This document shows positions 12,907 to 24,938 of a DNA stretch of 64,000 nt, piece after piece. Below the pieces are notes generated by a model. It did not search any database. It was given only the letters and a program-made list of their open reading frames with translations, and had not been told where the DNA came from. Where the stretch lies: assembly GCA_024449915.1 (NCBI GenBank), contig JAMZAV010001043.1, forward strand, positions 124,001 through 188,000. Direction: 5' to 3'. Source of the stretch: Sweltsa coloradensis. Lineage: Eukaryota > Arthropoda > Insecta > Plecoptera > Chloroperlidae. A program made the position numbers and the translations under genes. Numbering within the stretch: position 1 is the first letter of the stretch; each line of letters begins with the position of its first letter.

Positions 12907-13554
12907 TGAGCGAGCGAAGCGAGCGTCTCCACTTGACTCTTATGGCTCGAATGTCTGTTTTTGTTTTTTTCTGTTACTGCTTCGATACAGGTCGCACCGT
13001 TTCTCTGATCGACCTGAAATTTTGCACACATGTACATACCACCTAGGCGGGTTGCTGTATAGTTTTGTGGCAAAATCGTTCAAAAAGTTAAAAAGTTACA
13101 TTAAAGTTAATTGAAAGTTTTTTTTCAAACTTTAACGGAGACAAAATCTGAGGTGGCCAAATCATTTAGAATGTCCGTCCGATCACGAATATGTTATTTT
13201 TATTTTGATCCGATAAGTAGTGTAGTCGGAAATTACATTATAACAAAGTCCCGTTACCATGGCAACGGCGCACGTGGTTTCAGGTCACTATGCACTGCCA
13301 CCTAGAAGTAATCAAAACACTATCGAGGAAGCAGTGTATTATTTGTAACCAAAGAGTTTAACAAGGAAATGATGTCAAGGTCTTCTAGATGGCGGTGGAT
13401 TTTATCCATTCTCTCCTATTTTTCAAATTTTCAGCTAAATCGGTCAAGACCTTAAAGACTTATTGGTATGTAACATTATGGGAATGTCTTACTCGGGTCG
13501 TGTTGCACGTACCGGTGCTCGCTCAACAACGCGTCCAACTGAGCGTTTTCCTAG
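12907..13554 (+). mobile_element. Helentron-like non-autonomous element, family A copy 1
   Basis: The 5' end is TGAGCGAGCGAAGCGAGCG and the 3' end is CTAG, with a T on each side. The 3' part holds CTCGCTCAA (13518-13526), the reverse complement of the 5' end word TTGAGCGAG. It is followed by the hairpin AACGC-N10-GCGTT and then TTCCTAG. This asymmetric inverted-repeat layout, CTAG end and T/T target fit Helentron (Helitron2) derivatives. It carries no Rep or helicase coding sequence. Its interior matches copies at 14689, 22163 and 24316. Confidence 0.75.
13253..13266. promoter_or_regulatory. X-box (RFX-type) palindrome inside family A copy 1
   Basis: The sequence GTTACCATGGCAAC fits the 14-bp RFX X-box consensus GTTNCCATGGNAAC exactly. 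Whether it is bound is unknown. Confidence 0.45.
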
Positions 13555-14688
13555 TTACTAAATTTAGCATCTACATCGCCAAGCGTTGATTTCACCCATC
13601 CCTACATGATTGAAGTTTGTCTGTTTGTGTTTACTTCGGATGACAGGATAGGGCAGAGGGGCGACCCTCAACTACATACATCTCTTTGTACCTCTATGCA
13701 GCAAGCCCTGCCACTCCTTTGTGCCTGTTCCTTCAGCTGATCAGCCAAGATCTTTTCAACTGGACCAGCTTCGGAGGGTCACACAAGGGTGACCTATGAT
13801 TGCGATGACCCCGATGAACTTACGACCAAGGGTAAGACCCCTACGCCAAAGGTTCCACGGAAATGGAGCCAGTTTTACAAGCACTCACAGAATCAATGGA
13901 CTTGCACACACTTTTAAAGACCCTCTCTGGACTGGATTCTTGGACTACCGTTTATAGAACTACCCTTGCGAAACCCGACTATGACCCCTCTACCCCGTCG
14001 TCGCCGAGTCACAGGGGTGCAAGATACGGCCTAGTAAACATAAGATGGTCGAGGAATAGTCAGCATTCAAGATCTAAGCAGCCATCTCAGAAGAGTAAAT
14101 AATACAAAACCACATTTTTTCAATTAAAAAAACAAACAATTTATGTCTTGTAACTAAACGAAGTCAGATTGAAAATGATGAATGATTTGACCGCGCACTG
14201 ATTCGTAAATGCCGCCAGAAATGGAATCTTTCGATTTTTGACCTTTGTAAATCAATATAACTGAATAGGATAGACGTAAAATAAATACAAAAACAACTTT
14301 TCATATCATCTAAAATTCAAAACAAGATATCTCCAAAATATTGCTTCTGTCACACACCAATAAATTGCCCAATTGGCAACTGGTAAATTTGTTGTGCAGT
14401 CACTGCACCGTTACCTCTTTAATTTCTATATTTTTTTTTGTTTCTGTAAGTAGGCCTCTAGGCCTAATACATTTGCACAAGGCAGAAATTACAGAATTAG
14501 TCTGGAAAGCAGGCCTTTGTAGCCATAACACTAATAAAATAATATAACATAATAACATAATATAAACCTCTAATAAATGCATGAGAGGATATGGTCTAGA
14601 AGAATCGAAATTTCGAAACTTGAGCACTTTGAGAGTAGCGATAACGACCCTCCAACTGAGAGCTGATCAAACCGTCAGTCATATACAT
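13555..14688. other. Between two family A copies; GC-richer unrecognised stretch at 13620-14100
   Basis: 13620-14100 has higher GC and codon-like texture. One frame includes KVPRKWSQFYKHSQNQW and another the 79-residue ORF 13863-14102. Stops and frame changes break any long reading, so a decayed coding sequence is possible but no family is recognised. The rest is AT-rich. Confidence 0.25.
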
Positions 14689-15609
14689 TGAGCGAGCGAA
14701 GCGATCGTCTCCACTTGACTCTTATGGCTCCAATGTCTGTTTTTTTTTTGTTGTTTTTTTTCTGTTACTGCTTCGATACAGGTCGCACCGTTTCTCTGAT
14801 CGACCTGAAATTTTGCACACATGTACATACCACCTAGGCGGTTTGCTGTATAGTTTTGTGGCAAAATCGTTCAAAAAGTTAAAAAGTTACATTAAAGTTA
14901 ATCGAAAGTTTTTTTTTCAAACTAAACGGCGACAAAATCTGAGGTGGCCAAATCATTTAGAATGTCCGTCCGATCACGAATATGTTATTTTTATTTTGAT
15001 CCGATAAGTAGTGTAGATGGAAATTACATTATAACAAAGTCCCGTTACCATGGCAACGGAAAGTCGCACAGCTTTTTTGGCTCATGATAGCGGTCAAACG
15101 GAGGCTCGGATCGAGTTGAAATTTTGACCATCCGCAAGTTTCGTTCCCGATTGAATGCCATTAGTTTTGTGGCAAAATCGTTCAAAAAGTTATAAAGTTA
15201 CATTAAAGTTGAACTAAAGTGTTTTTTAAAAACTAAACGGCGACAAAATCTGAGGTAGCCAAATCATTTAGAATGTCCGTCCGGTCACGAATATGTTAAT
15301 TTTATTTTGATCCGATAAGTAGTGTAGATAGAAATTACATGGCAACGAAAAGTCGCACAAGAATTCTGGTCACTATGTACTGCCATCTAGAAGAAATCAA
15401 GAGTAAAATAGTTTTCCCAAAGAAATGATGTGAAGGTCCTCTAGATGGCGGTGGATTTGATCCATTCTCTCCTATTTTCAAATTTTCAGCTCAATCGATC
15501 AAGACCTTAAAGACTTATCGGTATGTAACATTATGGGAATGTCGTACTCGGGTTGTGTTGCACGTACTGGTGCTCGCTCAACAACGCGTCCAACTGAGCG
15601 TTTTCCTAG
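14689..15609 (+). mobile_element. Helentron-like element, family A copy 2, internally duplicated
   Basis: It has the same 5' TGAGCGAGCGAAGCG start and the same 3' CTCGCTCAA plus hairpin plus CTAG end as copy 1, with T on both sides. It is longer (921 bp) because a block running from 'gttttgtggcaaaatcgttc' to 'gaaattacat' is present twice, near 14857 and 15162. A perfect X-box palindrome lies at 15044-15057. The second internal unit keeps only part of the motif. Confidence 0.75.
15044..15057. promoter_or_regulatory. X-box (RFX-type) palindrome inside family A copy 2
   Basis: GTTACCATGGCAAC, identical to the one at 13253-13266. Confidence 0.45.
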
Positions 15610-15709
15610 TATATACCTAGCTTATCCACGTGGAGTGGAGTGTAAGTAAGAAGGGATAATGTCGCGCTGTGCGTTACCTTGATAAATGATACCGGCGTGA
15701 CCGTGACCG

Positions 15710-16057
15710 CTATGACCTTGAACCTAGGGCACCACCCCTCTCCATCTGAAAACACATTCTTAAACGTACGTACAAGCGTAAATCATTTCCAAGAGAGAAA
15801 AAACTACCATTCGTATTCAAATAATGAGCGATGTCAAAGAGGTCCAAAACAGTTTTAATTTCTTCAATGGTAAGAAAATGTTCCATTGTTGATATAAAAG
15901 AAGGTATAAAAACTTCTTCCGCTTGGTCTAATGAGGCTTTTGAGAAACTCATCGACAAAAGAATATTACGAATGTTTTCAATGCCGAAAATCAAAGTTAG
16001 CTTGGTTAGCATCTCGAGAACTTCTTTGATGCGTGCGAAAACGTCGAGAATCCTCAA
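15710..16057 (-). CDS. Unrecognised 115-residue ORF, possible exon or pseudogene
   Basis: This minus-strand reading opens directly after a TAA and has no ATG at its start. It would therefore need an upstream exon, or it is part of a decayed gene. The translation has an amphipathic, protein-like composition (ARIKEVLEMLTKLTLIFGIE, later FISTMEHFLTIEEIKTVLDL). Low-complexity bias is absent. I do not recognise the family. It lies between family A copy 2 and a CA-rich microsatellite with a tRNA-like fragment. Confidence 0.3.
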   Translation of the reverse strand: MRILDVFARIKEVLEMLTKLTLIFGIENIRNILLSMSFSKASLDQAEEVFIPSFISTMEHFLTIEEIKTVLDLFDIAHYLNTNGSFFSLGNDLRLYVRLRMCFQMERGGALGSRS

Positions 16058-16085
16058 TTACCATTCTTGATCGGTTAATGTTGGG

Positions 16086-16200
16086 CACACGCACACGCAC
16101 ACGCACACGCACAGTGTTAGCGTCGGTGGGAATCAAACCAGCATCGTTTAGAATTTCAAAACAAAGCTAAATGTGCCCACAGCGTTCCACTGATTGTTTT
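16086..16200 (-). repeat. (CACACG)n run plus tRNA-like SINE fragment
   Basis: A CACACG microsatellite spans 16086-16112. On the minus strand, a GTGGAACGCTGTGGGC A-box-like stretch and a TTTGATTCCC B-box-like word follow. No cloverleaf forms, so this is a tRNA-derived repeat fragment rather than a tRNA gene. Confidence 0.4.
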
Positions 16201-16489
16201 CCAAAGTCCATAATATTATACTCTATTGTAGTTGTAGTTGTTTTTAACGCAAAGACAAGTGGATTTTATTGTTCAAGTACATTACAACCAACTAAAGAAT
16301 AGTCCTCAGGGTAAACGCGGGAGAAACATCTCAACACCCTTCGATTGTAGCTCTTTCTCATATAAGCGACAGGTAATTATTTCATTCGATTGTTTGGATT
16401 ACATCACATCAATTAAATAAAAATGAAATTGAGAAAGGGTTATATAAAGGGAAGAAAGACCATGACTGGAAGTTGAAATGTAAACTAAA

Positions 16490-17274
16490 CTAGGAAAACG
16501 CTAAAGTCCCGCCGCGTTGATGGATGAGCGTTTTTGTAAGTTTTTTGTTTGCGTGGGACCACTTTTCCTTTGCAAGTGCTTTGTGAATGCATTGTAGGTG
16601 ATTGTTGTCGAGTTTCAAATGTTACTTGTTAATGGTTATTATAAACCTCAAAAAACTCATATCTAAACCTTTCTTCTATGGATTCTGGCAAACTTTTTCA
16701 ACTTTTTCTTTAAAAAAGGTACTACATCACCATAACCTTAATGTTCATGTGAAATATGAACGTTGTAGCCCCCCGTTTGGTCAGAATCGGCCCCAAATGT
16801 CAGGAAAATATCGCACTAAAAATCGAAAAAAAATCGTAAAAGTACGTTCATTTTATGGGTTCTGGTTACCTTTTTCAACTTTTTTTTCACAAGGTACCAC
16901 ATCACCATAACCTTAATGTCCATTTAAAATATGAACTTTGTAGCCCCACCCGTTTGGTCACAATCGGCCCAAATGTCACGAAAATATCGCACTAAAAATC
17001 GAAAAAAATCGTAAAAGTGCGATATTCATGAGAAATATTTCTTCGATTGTACCCAAAAACGTGGCACGTCTAAGTTCAGAGATTTCGAAGGTCCTGTCAA
17101 ATTTTCATCAAGATCGCTTATGCCGTTTGCCCGGAATCGTGCGAACAAACAGACAAAAAAACAAACAAACAAAAAAAAAAAAAAACACATAAAAAAACAA
17201 CAGAGCTTAAATTTTTGAGGGGTCAGTGAAATTGAAGTTTTCGCTTCGCTCGCTACGCTCGCTACGCTCATCCA
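16490..17274 (-). mobile_element. Helentron-like non-autonomous element, family B copy 1
   Basis: Read on the minus strand, the 5' end is TGGATGAGCGTAGCGAGCG. The 3' part has CGCTCATCCA (reverse complement of the 5' end), then AACGC-N-GCGTT and TTCCTAG. T lies on both sides. The body differs from family A and contains a roughly 155-bp segment twice (about 16690 and 16860, marked by 'catcaccataaccttaatg'). ORFs such as 17026-17319 read across simple sequence in the body and are not genes. Confidence 0.75.
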
Positions 17275-19914
17275 AAAAAGGATGTTGTGAAGTGGAATGG
17301 AATCAATTTCCAGCTGCATCTGTTGAGGAATCCTCAGTGAAAAGATTCGGAAGGGATTTGGAGGATAGATTCAGAATTCAGATTTGGATAAAAAATTATG
17401 GAAAGGGATATCATATTGTCGTGATACTTTTGACACTATAGTACAAATTGTTAATTTTAGGTATACTTGCAAGTTGACCACACCATGTAAACAACATTTG
17501 TTAGGTAAAATATAACAAATAAATAAATGGCAGGATCGTCTTGATTAGAATTATACATTTCTATGTCCCGCCCCATGCAGGCGCAGTGGGGGTGGCAATG
17601 TGAGGGGACACTCTCGCACATCTGTTGACTATTATTTGGTTGCGATCGACTCTATAATGAGAATGATAGATAAGTCAACCACAATGCCGGTCTTGAAACA
17701 AAGTCCCTCGGTTCCGTACAGCTCGGCTCGACAAGTTCAAAGTGTAAACAGTGTTAGCCAAAAGTAAAAGTGGTTATTTCTTTTGATTCATATTTTTATG
17801 GTGATGGTTTAGACGTCACTTTATTGTAGGAAGCGGAGAAAATAAATGAACGTCTGTGAGTGCGAGCGCCGAGCGGGTTTCTTAGCTGTCGAGACGAGTC
17901 TGAAGTGACAGAAGAGAGATGAGAGGAGAGGGTGTAGAAGAAAGTGAGAAGGCGACAAAACAAAACACAAATTATCAACGTGTTAGCATCATCATAGTCA
18001 TTGGCAAGTGACGAAATCGCGCAGGGTTTGGTTGTATTCAGTAACACTAGAATGAAATGTATTTGCACTTGCCCAAACAATCAACTGCCCACATGTACAA
18101 ATACAAACCCGAAAAACGAATCGTGCCCAGTCAGCAACTCACAACCACAAGACTCTGTTTCTAAATCAAAATGAAAAATTATTCTGTCTCGTGAAAAAAT
18201 ATTTTTACAGGAACAAATTTACAAAGGTAGTCGCCAGAGGCCAAATATTTACATTGAGTACTAAAACATAATTAATATTTCTTAGAAACTTGAATTTTGA
18301 CTATTAAAAACCCGTATGCGGTATGACTATATAGAACTTATTTATATTTTCGAAAGGTTGTTGGGTGGGAAGAGTCCAATGGCCCCATTCTTTTGGAGCG
18401 CCTCTGATGTAAATAATGCACAAAACATTATGTGTGTATACTCTTGCAAAAAAAAAACTGACAACAGATTATTATAATAAGAGCATACTTTGACGGTTTG
18501 ACCCTACCTTAGACGCAATATTGACTTAACACCATGCAGCAAATGACGTACAACAGGAAAGCTAAATATAAGTAAATTGACACAAATGAAGGATAACAAG
18601 TAATTATACTGTTATTACATCATTAGTGTAGTTGAGATAATTATCTACACACGCTAGCAAGACAATTAAAGTCTCGAATAGTGATGACGTCAAGATATGG
18701 ATGTCAAGACAAGAGACAATGAGGCGACGCTCCGAATTAACTCCCATATGAAAACAACGATTTTTATAAACGAAGTATTACTACAAAATCTTCTTCAAAT
18801 TCTGGTTTGCTCGATCTCTTACCCAGTGGACAGAGCGGCTTTGTTTCTCCTTTTTTATGATTAGAAAAACTAAAACAGCTGTTGTGCGAATAGTGGATTA
18901 CAGTGTATAAAATAACACTAAACAGACAGAGATGTTAATACTGAAGATGTGTTTTTGTATTTTCAATTTCAATGACCTACATTCTCTAAAACATATCACA
19001 CATGAATATCGGTTTATTGATTTTGCAATATTGCTACTCGAGACGACAAATTTTATGAGTGGGAAGGACTAGACAACAAAAACCCATGCCTTGTGCTGGA
19101 TTCGAACCCGAGTCCCTTAGTGCAATAGTGTTTTTTTTTAATTTGTGGAATGATTTCCATAAACACATTGTTTATGAATTGAGTTGGAACGGGAATTGTG
19201 CTTAAAAATAAAATTTTGACTGTATTTCTATGGCAACAGTTGTATACACATACAAAACAAAGCATGTGGGTACTCATTTGTGTACACATTCATATGCTAT
19301 GTAACTATAATCATTGTGTTTTGTTGTGTTGTGTGCTAGCATGCAGCTAACAGCTAGAAAAGGCGCGCAGAGCTAGCTCGCATCAGATAGAAAACACTCC
19401 CGTCCCGTCCCAAGCGGAAACTCAGCTCCACTAATCACCATACTGGTTGGCATTGTAGAGACATACTCGGCCGCACTTCCTATCTATTGACATTGCTTTG
19501 CAGACTCTCTTTCTGTAACAGTAAATACAACACAAACCAAACCAATCGAATAACACAAATTAATCACATTTCCGTGTGGAATATTAATTATTATTAAAGC
19601 ACTAGGTAGGTGCACAAGACAACTGTATAACTATTCAATTATATATACCTAAATGCTAATTTTTTGCAGTTAGTTGTTTGGCCTTGAAATCTTGCCAGAT
19701 TTATGTTTGAGTGTGGTTATGGAGAAGGGGGGGGGGGGGCAAGCTATCTCCAAGGACAACCAGGCAGAAAAACTTAACACGTCCATCACGATTGAACCCT
19801 TCGGCGATCTCGGTTCTCAGGTAACAAGCTATAGTGCTGCCACCCTAACATGTCCAGTGCTGACGTCATAGCTGATCTATAGTGCTGTTGTATGGCGAGT
19901 TTGCCATTAGTATT
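17275..19914. other. Intergenic, no gene recognised
   Basis: AT-rich. On the minus strand near 19080-19130 there is a B-box-like CGGGTTCGAATCC. A G run lies at about 19728-19738. No coding feature could be supported. Confidence 0.4.
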
Positions 19915-20190
19915 ATGTAAAAAGATACGATATTATTTTTCGGTATCTGTTAATTTCCAATTGTTTGGTAAGGAGCGAAATACCATGCAAGAAAAGTGTT
20001 TGAAAAAAAAAACATCGCAAAAATCGATTTTTTAAAAGAATATTTAAAAATTGTACCCCAAATGTGGCATTTCTAAGTTTAGTGACTTCGAAGCCCCCCG
20101 AAAATGTCATCAAGATCGGTGTAACCGCCTGCCCGGTATAGAGAGAAGAGAACAAACAGATAAAACCCATACTAACAAACAAAAAAATAC
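19915..20190 (-). repeat. Diverged relic of family B body
   Basis: The order of words matches the family B body: a poly-A/ATCG stretch, 'aaatgtggca.ttctaagtt', 'ga.ttcgaag', 'atcaagatcg', 'tgcccgg', then an 'aacaaacaga' run. Ends and hairpin are not preserved. The 89-residue ORF 19913-20182 is a reading of this repeat. Confidence 0.55.
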
Positions 20191-20703
20191 AAAAAGGCCC
20201 AATACACTATTTGTTTCATGGTAGCTAACCAAATTAAGTCTTCACTACATTCATCCACCAATAGATTGTATGAAAATCTACTTATGTACAAAAATGAGAT
20301 TGAAATTGAACTGGATCACCACCATTACATTGTATCCTAACACCTAAACTACTTCTTGCACAGACTGTACATGTCCATGCCTGTCTGTATGGTGTTAAAA
20401 GTATATACTTGACGTATAAAAATAGACGACGAGCGATAACGTTTCGATTAAATTAGAATAAACAGGCAGTGTTTCTGATGGCAAACCATGGAGATTGTGT
20501 TTTCTTTCATGGACAAACAACCAAGACAGTCAGTCGATCACTCGAGAGTCGAGACTCGAGAGGTCACAAATATCATCAACAGTTATCATCGGTCCCGAGC
20601 TAGACGCTGTACCATCTTAGATCATCAACTAGAAGACGTGACAGCGTAGTCGCCAACGTTGACACTTATCACGCATACGATAATAACTTAATGAAGGAAA
20701 CTA

Positions 20704-20950
20704 GTGGGCAAAGTTTCAGTAGTTAAAACTGCTATGCCTTAATTTTTCTATGAAAAACTTTTTTTTATAATTAAAAAAAAAACTTGGGAGAGGAGCTACG
20801 CCAAAGTATTTTTTTTTAGTTTAGCAAAGTTTCAGTAGTTAAAACTGCTACAAAAAAGTAAAAAAAAATCATCTTTAGGGGTCTAACTTTAAAAAAAAAT
20901 TATTGCTAAACTCACTTTTTTTACGTGTGCCGTAGCTCCTCTCACCAGAC
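20704..20950. repeat. Imperfect inverted repeat with internal direct repeat
   Basis: GAGAGGAGCTACG...TTTAGCAA (20786-20826) is inverted at about 20907-20947 (TTGCTAAAC...CGTAGCTCCTCTC). A 27-bp direct repeat, 'gcaaagtttcagtagttaaa' and on, occurs near 20708 and 20823. It could be a small foldback element; no target duplication was identified. Confidence 0.5.
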
Positions 20951-20997
20951 CCCTCAATAATTTATTATTAATGCTATGTTGGTATAATTTGTAGGGG

Positions 20998-21505
20998 TAG
21001 GGCTGTGCGGTAGGTTTTGACAGTCAGCTGATCAGAGTTCGGGTTCGGGTACTTAACTGCTTCGGGTTTTTGGGTCGGGTTGTGTCGGGTAGGGAAAAGG
21101 TTACCGTGAAGTACTACATGTTGAAATGGATAATGGATTTTACTTTTGAAGAACCTCACATTATAATTTTCTCACAATTTATTTAGGCCTACTATTGTCT
21201 AGATTCTCAATGAATAGAATTTTCAATTTTGTAAAATATATTTAAACGGTCTGGACCGGCACCTCCACTAATACAAAAAGACTAGATCTCCAATGAATGT
21301 AATTTTTTAAAAATATATTTGAACGGTCTGGACCGGCACCTCCACCAATACAATAAGAAAATCCTAGACTGGCCCCTACACCATCCCATCAAAATATATT
21401 TTTCGTTACCCGAAAGTCGGGCAGGCCCCTATCTTTTCTGACCATAGAGTCGGCCCCCAAATACCCGACTCGACCCTAAATTTCGGGTACCCGCCTCGAA
21501 GCTCA
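20998..21505 (-). mobile_element. hAT-like element E3 with TCGGGT/ACCCGA subterminal words
   Basis: The left end TAGGGCTGTGCGG resembles the E1 terminus. Iterated TTCGGGT/GTCGGGT words near 21038-21090 face complementary ACCCGA/GTCGGGC words near 21408-21490. Two inverted copies of the shared core GACCGGCACCTCCAC lie near 21254 and 21331. The right terminus is not clear. Confidence 0.5.
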
Positions 21506-22162
21506 ATTCTGATTGGAAGATTCGATTACAAAAGATTTTGTCTTGTTTTGTTTGGTAATTATATTTTTAAATTTGCCAAATTTTGTCTACTAGGCTACCA
21601 ACCACGCCAAATGTGACGTAAACATAAAAATATTCACGAAACTTGAATTTAATAAAATAGTTTTGTTCTTCGACGACAGCTTTATAGTGTTCGTTTAGTT
21701 TGTCGATATGCTAGTCACAAATGTGGGGGTGACAGTGCTGCGATCCATCGGTTAGTGCTAGCTTAGCTGGCAGCGACTATAGCTGATTCTTGACGTTCCA
21801 TTCAACTTAATATTTATTAATTCGGGTCAAACTGTATCGACATAAGTTTTCCCAGTCGATTGAATAGTTCACTGTCAACACGGCTATTGCCCGCATAACA
21901 GATGGCAATAGACTTGTTGAAATCTGTTATAAATCTATCTTAGAGATGTTGTTTTCATTTTATACCCGTCTGTATATTATTTAACATTTAAATTTTGACC
22001 TAAAACATACAAAGGTTACTGAAGATTTACAAGTTTTAAAACATGAGCATCACTCTGGGTGTCGTTTTAGAATCAAAATTTATAAAAGTTCAACTTATAG
22101 TCATACTCGCAAACTGCAAGTATGGCTAAGTGGCTTCTGAGCTCGGTAGGTAAAGAATTATA
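21506..22162. other. Intergenic, no gene recognised
   Basis: AT-rich sequence between two repeats, with no ORF above background and no repeat match that I could see. Confidence 0.4.
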
Positions 22163-22423
22163 CTAGGAAAACGCTCAGTTGGACGCGTTGTTGAGCGAGC
22201 ACCGGTACGTGCAACACGACCCGAGTACGACATTCCCTTAATGTTACATACCAATAAGTCTTTAAGGTCTGACCGATTTAGCTGAAAATTTGTAAAATAG
22301 AGAGAATGGATAAAATCCACCGCCATCTAGAGGACCTTCACATCATTTCTTTGGGAAAACTATTTTACTCTTGATTTCTTCTAGGTGGCAGTACATAGTG
22401 ACCAGAATTCTTGTGCGACTTTC

Positions 22424-22437
22424 GTTGCCATGGTAAC
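22424..22437. promoter_or_regulatory. X-box (RFX-type) palindrome in family A copy 3, first
   Basis: GTTGCCATGGTAAC fits the GTTNCCATGGNAAC consensus. Confidence 0.45.
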
Positions 22438-22736
22438 GTTACTTTTGTTAAATGTAATTTCTATCTACACTACTTATCGGATCAAAATAAAATTAACATT
22501 TCGTGACCGGACGGACATTCTAAATGATTTGGCTACCTCAGATTTTGCCGCCGTTTAGTTTTAAAACAAAAAAACTTTAGATTAACTTTAATGTAACTTT
22601 ATAACTTTTTGAACGATTTTGCCACAAAACTACTGGCATTCAATCGGGAACGAAACTTGCGGATGGTCAAAATTTCAACTCGATCCGAGCCTCCGTTCGA
22701 CCGCTATCATGAGCCAAAAAGCTGTGCGACCTTTCC

Positions 22737-22750
22737 GTTGCCATGGTAAC
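22737..22750. promoter_or_regulatory. X-box (RFX-type) palindrome in family A copy 3, second
   Basis: GTTGCCATGGTAAC, the same 14-mer 313 bp from the first. Confidence 0.45.
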
Positions 22751-23102
22751 GGGACTTTGTTAAAATGTAATTTCCATCTACACTACTTATCGGATCAAAT
22801 AAAAATGACATATTCGTGATGGGACGGACATTCTAAATGATTTGGCCACCTCAGATTTTGTCGCCGCCGTTTAGTTTAAAAAAAAAACTTTCGATTAACT
22901 TTAATGTAACTTTTAACTTTTTGAACGATTTTGCCACAAAACTATACAGTAACCCGCATAGGTGGTATGTACATGTGTGCAAAATTTCAGGTCGATCAGA
23001 AAAACGGTGCGACCTGTATCGAAGCAGTAACAGAAAAAAAAAAAAAAAAAACAGACATTCGAGCCATAAGAGTCAAGTGGAGACGCTCGCTTCGCTCGCT
23101 CA

Positions 23103-24315
23103 ATGATATTTTTTTTTCGTCTTCACTATTTTGTAAATGAAATATAAAATATGGAATACATTACGTACTGTTCCTATAGGTGAGTGACATAGGCCTACAT
23201 ACCAAAATCGGTAAACAGATACTGTATTCTTATACTCGTAGAAGAAAACATTATAGACTATAGAATGCAGGGTATGACATTAAAAACCGTTTCAAAATAT
23301 TTTTGTGTCGAGACATGAATGTGTCTGACAAATTGTGAAAAAATAATTTATGTACCTAACTCGTAAGTTTAACACACATAAAATGTACTGTAATGGAGAC
23401 TGTATTAAAACTTTTCAAATCATGTATTAATAAATAGTGCAAAACGTTGATTCCACCCATCGCTAGTTAGAATTATTGACTACCTTATTAGCCAAATGCA
23501 TTTATTCGGCTTGCTTCTACATTGCGAAACCTCAAGGTCTTATAATTTATGCACTGCACCAAACCAAAGCCACTGTAGCTCTCGTGTGAGTTTGCTTCTG
23601 GCTACTGCTTACGGCCTCGGGATCGGTATGTCTTCGCCGCCCCGCACCTCCACCGTTCTCTGCCTATTACTCGCAGTCATCATCTGCCTTCAAGTCAACT
23701 TGCACTTGTCAGTTTTGGCCAAAGTTTTAGTGGTGTTTTAGTCAAACTACGCTGTCCCTCATTGCATTCCGCTCTTCTGTTATTGATGAGACGAATTGGC
23801 AAGACTTGGTGGTGCAACCTCCAGCTTGAGATAAAGTCGTTATCAAACGCATTACTTTTGTAAAACAGGAAAGGAAACTACTATCTTTCAACTATTATCA
23901 ATACCCCAGGGTTCACTCAATGACATTATTATTTATTATCTGTGCCTGCAGATGTTAAATGCCTCGTCGAAATGTAAGGGCCGTCAAGGCGTCAATACAA
24001 ACCACTTTGCAGTTTGCACGTGTTCATATCAATTTGGACAGCACAAAAAACCTTTGCGAGGGGAGTGTTGGTATCTGGGGATGTTTTATCTTACGATACG
24101 AGTTCTGATGGTGTGAGAGAAAGTCTGGTGGAAGGGGAAGAAGAAGAATGATTGCGGTCCAGTTTTTTCCTCAGTCTGTAAAAACAACACCATCATTTTG
24201 AGACTTGACGAGGAGCACTGCACAGGAGTTTATCGCAGACCTCAACCTAACGTGTACAGTCAGTCCAGCAAGTAGAGCAGTCGTCATGATGTTCTAGCTT
24301 TCAATTAAATGTCAT
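23103..24315. other. Intergenic, no gene recognised
   Basis: No repeat family match or ORF of interest. The 81-residue ORF at 23496-23741 has a hydrophobic C-terminus but no family signal. Confidence 0.35.
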
Positions 24316-24938
24316 TGAGCGAGCGAAGCGAGCGTCTCCACTTGACTCTTATGGCTCGAAGTCTGTTTTTTTTTTTTTTCTGTTACTGCTTCGATACAGG
24401 TCGCACCGTTTCTCTGATCGACCTGAAATTTTGCACACATGTACATACCACCTAGGCGGGTTGCTGTATAGTTTTGTGAAAATCGTTCAAAATTTAAAAA
24501 AGTTACTTTAAAAAGTTATTGAAATTTTTTTTTTAAAACTTAACGGAAAAAAATCTGAGGTGGCCAAACTTTAGAAGCCCGCCCGACACAAATATGTTAT
24601 TTTTATTTGATGAAAGTATGTAGTGGGAAAATTACATTTAACAAAGTCCCGTACCATGGAAAAGGGCGCCGTGGTTTCGGTCACTATCACGCCCCCGAAG
24701 TAATAAAAACACTATCGAGGAAGCAGTGTTTATTTGAAACCAAAGAGTTTAACAAGGAATATGTAAAGGTCTTCTGATGGGGGTGGTTTTTACCTTTCTC
24801 TCCTTTTTTTTCAAATTTTCAGCTAATGGGTAAAGACCAAAGCTTATTGGTATGAAAATTTAGGGGAATTTTTACTGGGGTCGTTTTGCCGTACCGGGTG
24901 CTCGCTCAAAAAACGCGTCCAACTGAGCTTTTTCCTAG
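24316..24938 (+). mobile_element. Helentron-like element, family A copy 4, 3' part degraded
   Basis: The first 160 bp are nearly identical to copy 1. From about 24478 onward the same sequence continues in order but with many 1-4 bp deletions, and the X-box is lost (gtaccatggaaaag). The end is still recognisable: CTCGCTCAA, AACGCGTCCAACTGAGC, TTCCTAG and a T flank. Confidence 0.7.

Larger units (their letters stand above)
22163..23102 (-). mobile_element. Helentron-like element, family A copy 3
   Basis: Inverted copy. The CTAG end is at 22163-22166, preceded by hairpin GCGTT...AACGC in complement. The GAGCGAGCGAAGCG start lies at the high end, with T flanks on the element strand. Like copy 2 it has the long form with a duplicated interior (940 bp). 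Two perfect X-box palindromes lie at 22424-22437 and 22737-22750. Confidence 0.75.

Noticed and set aside
12906..13555. Family A as classic A^T-inserting Helitron starting with TC
   Set aside because: No TC start is present. The flanking bases across all seven A and B copies fit T/T better than A/T, and asymmetric inverted repeats point to the Helentron type.
17026..17319. ORF with a hydrophobic FFF/LFVCFF stretch resembling a membrane segment, repeated at 32495 and 35654
   Set aside because: It comes from the poly-A/AAAC simple tract in family B bodies; the reading recurs only because the repeat recurs.
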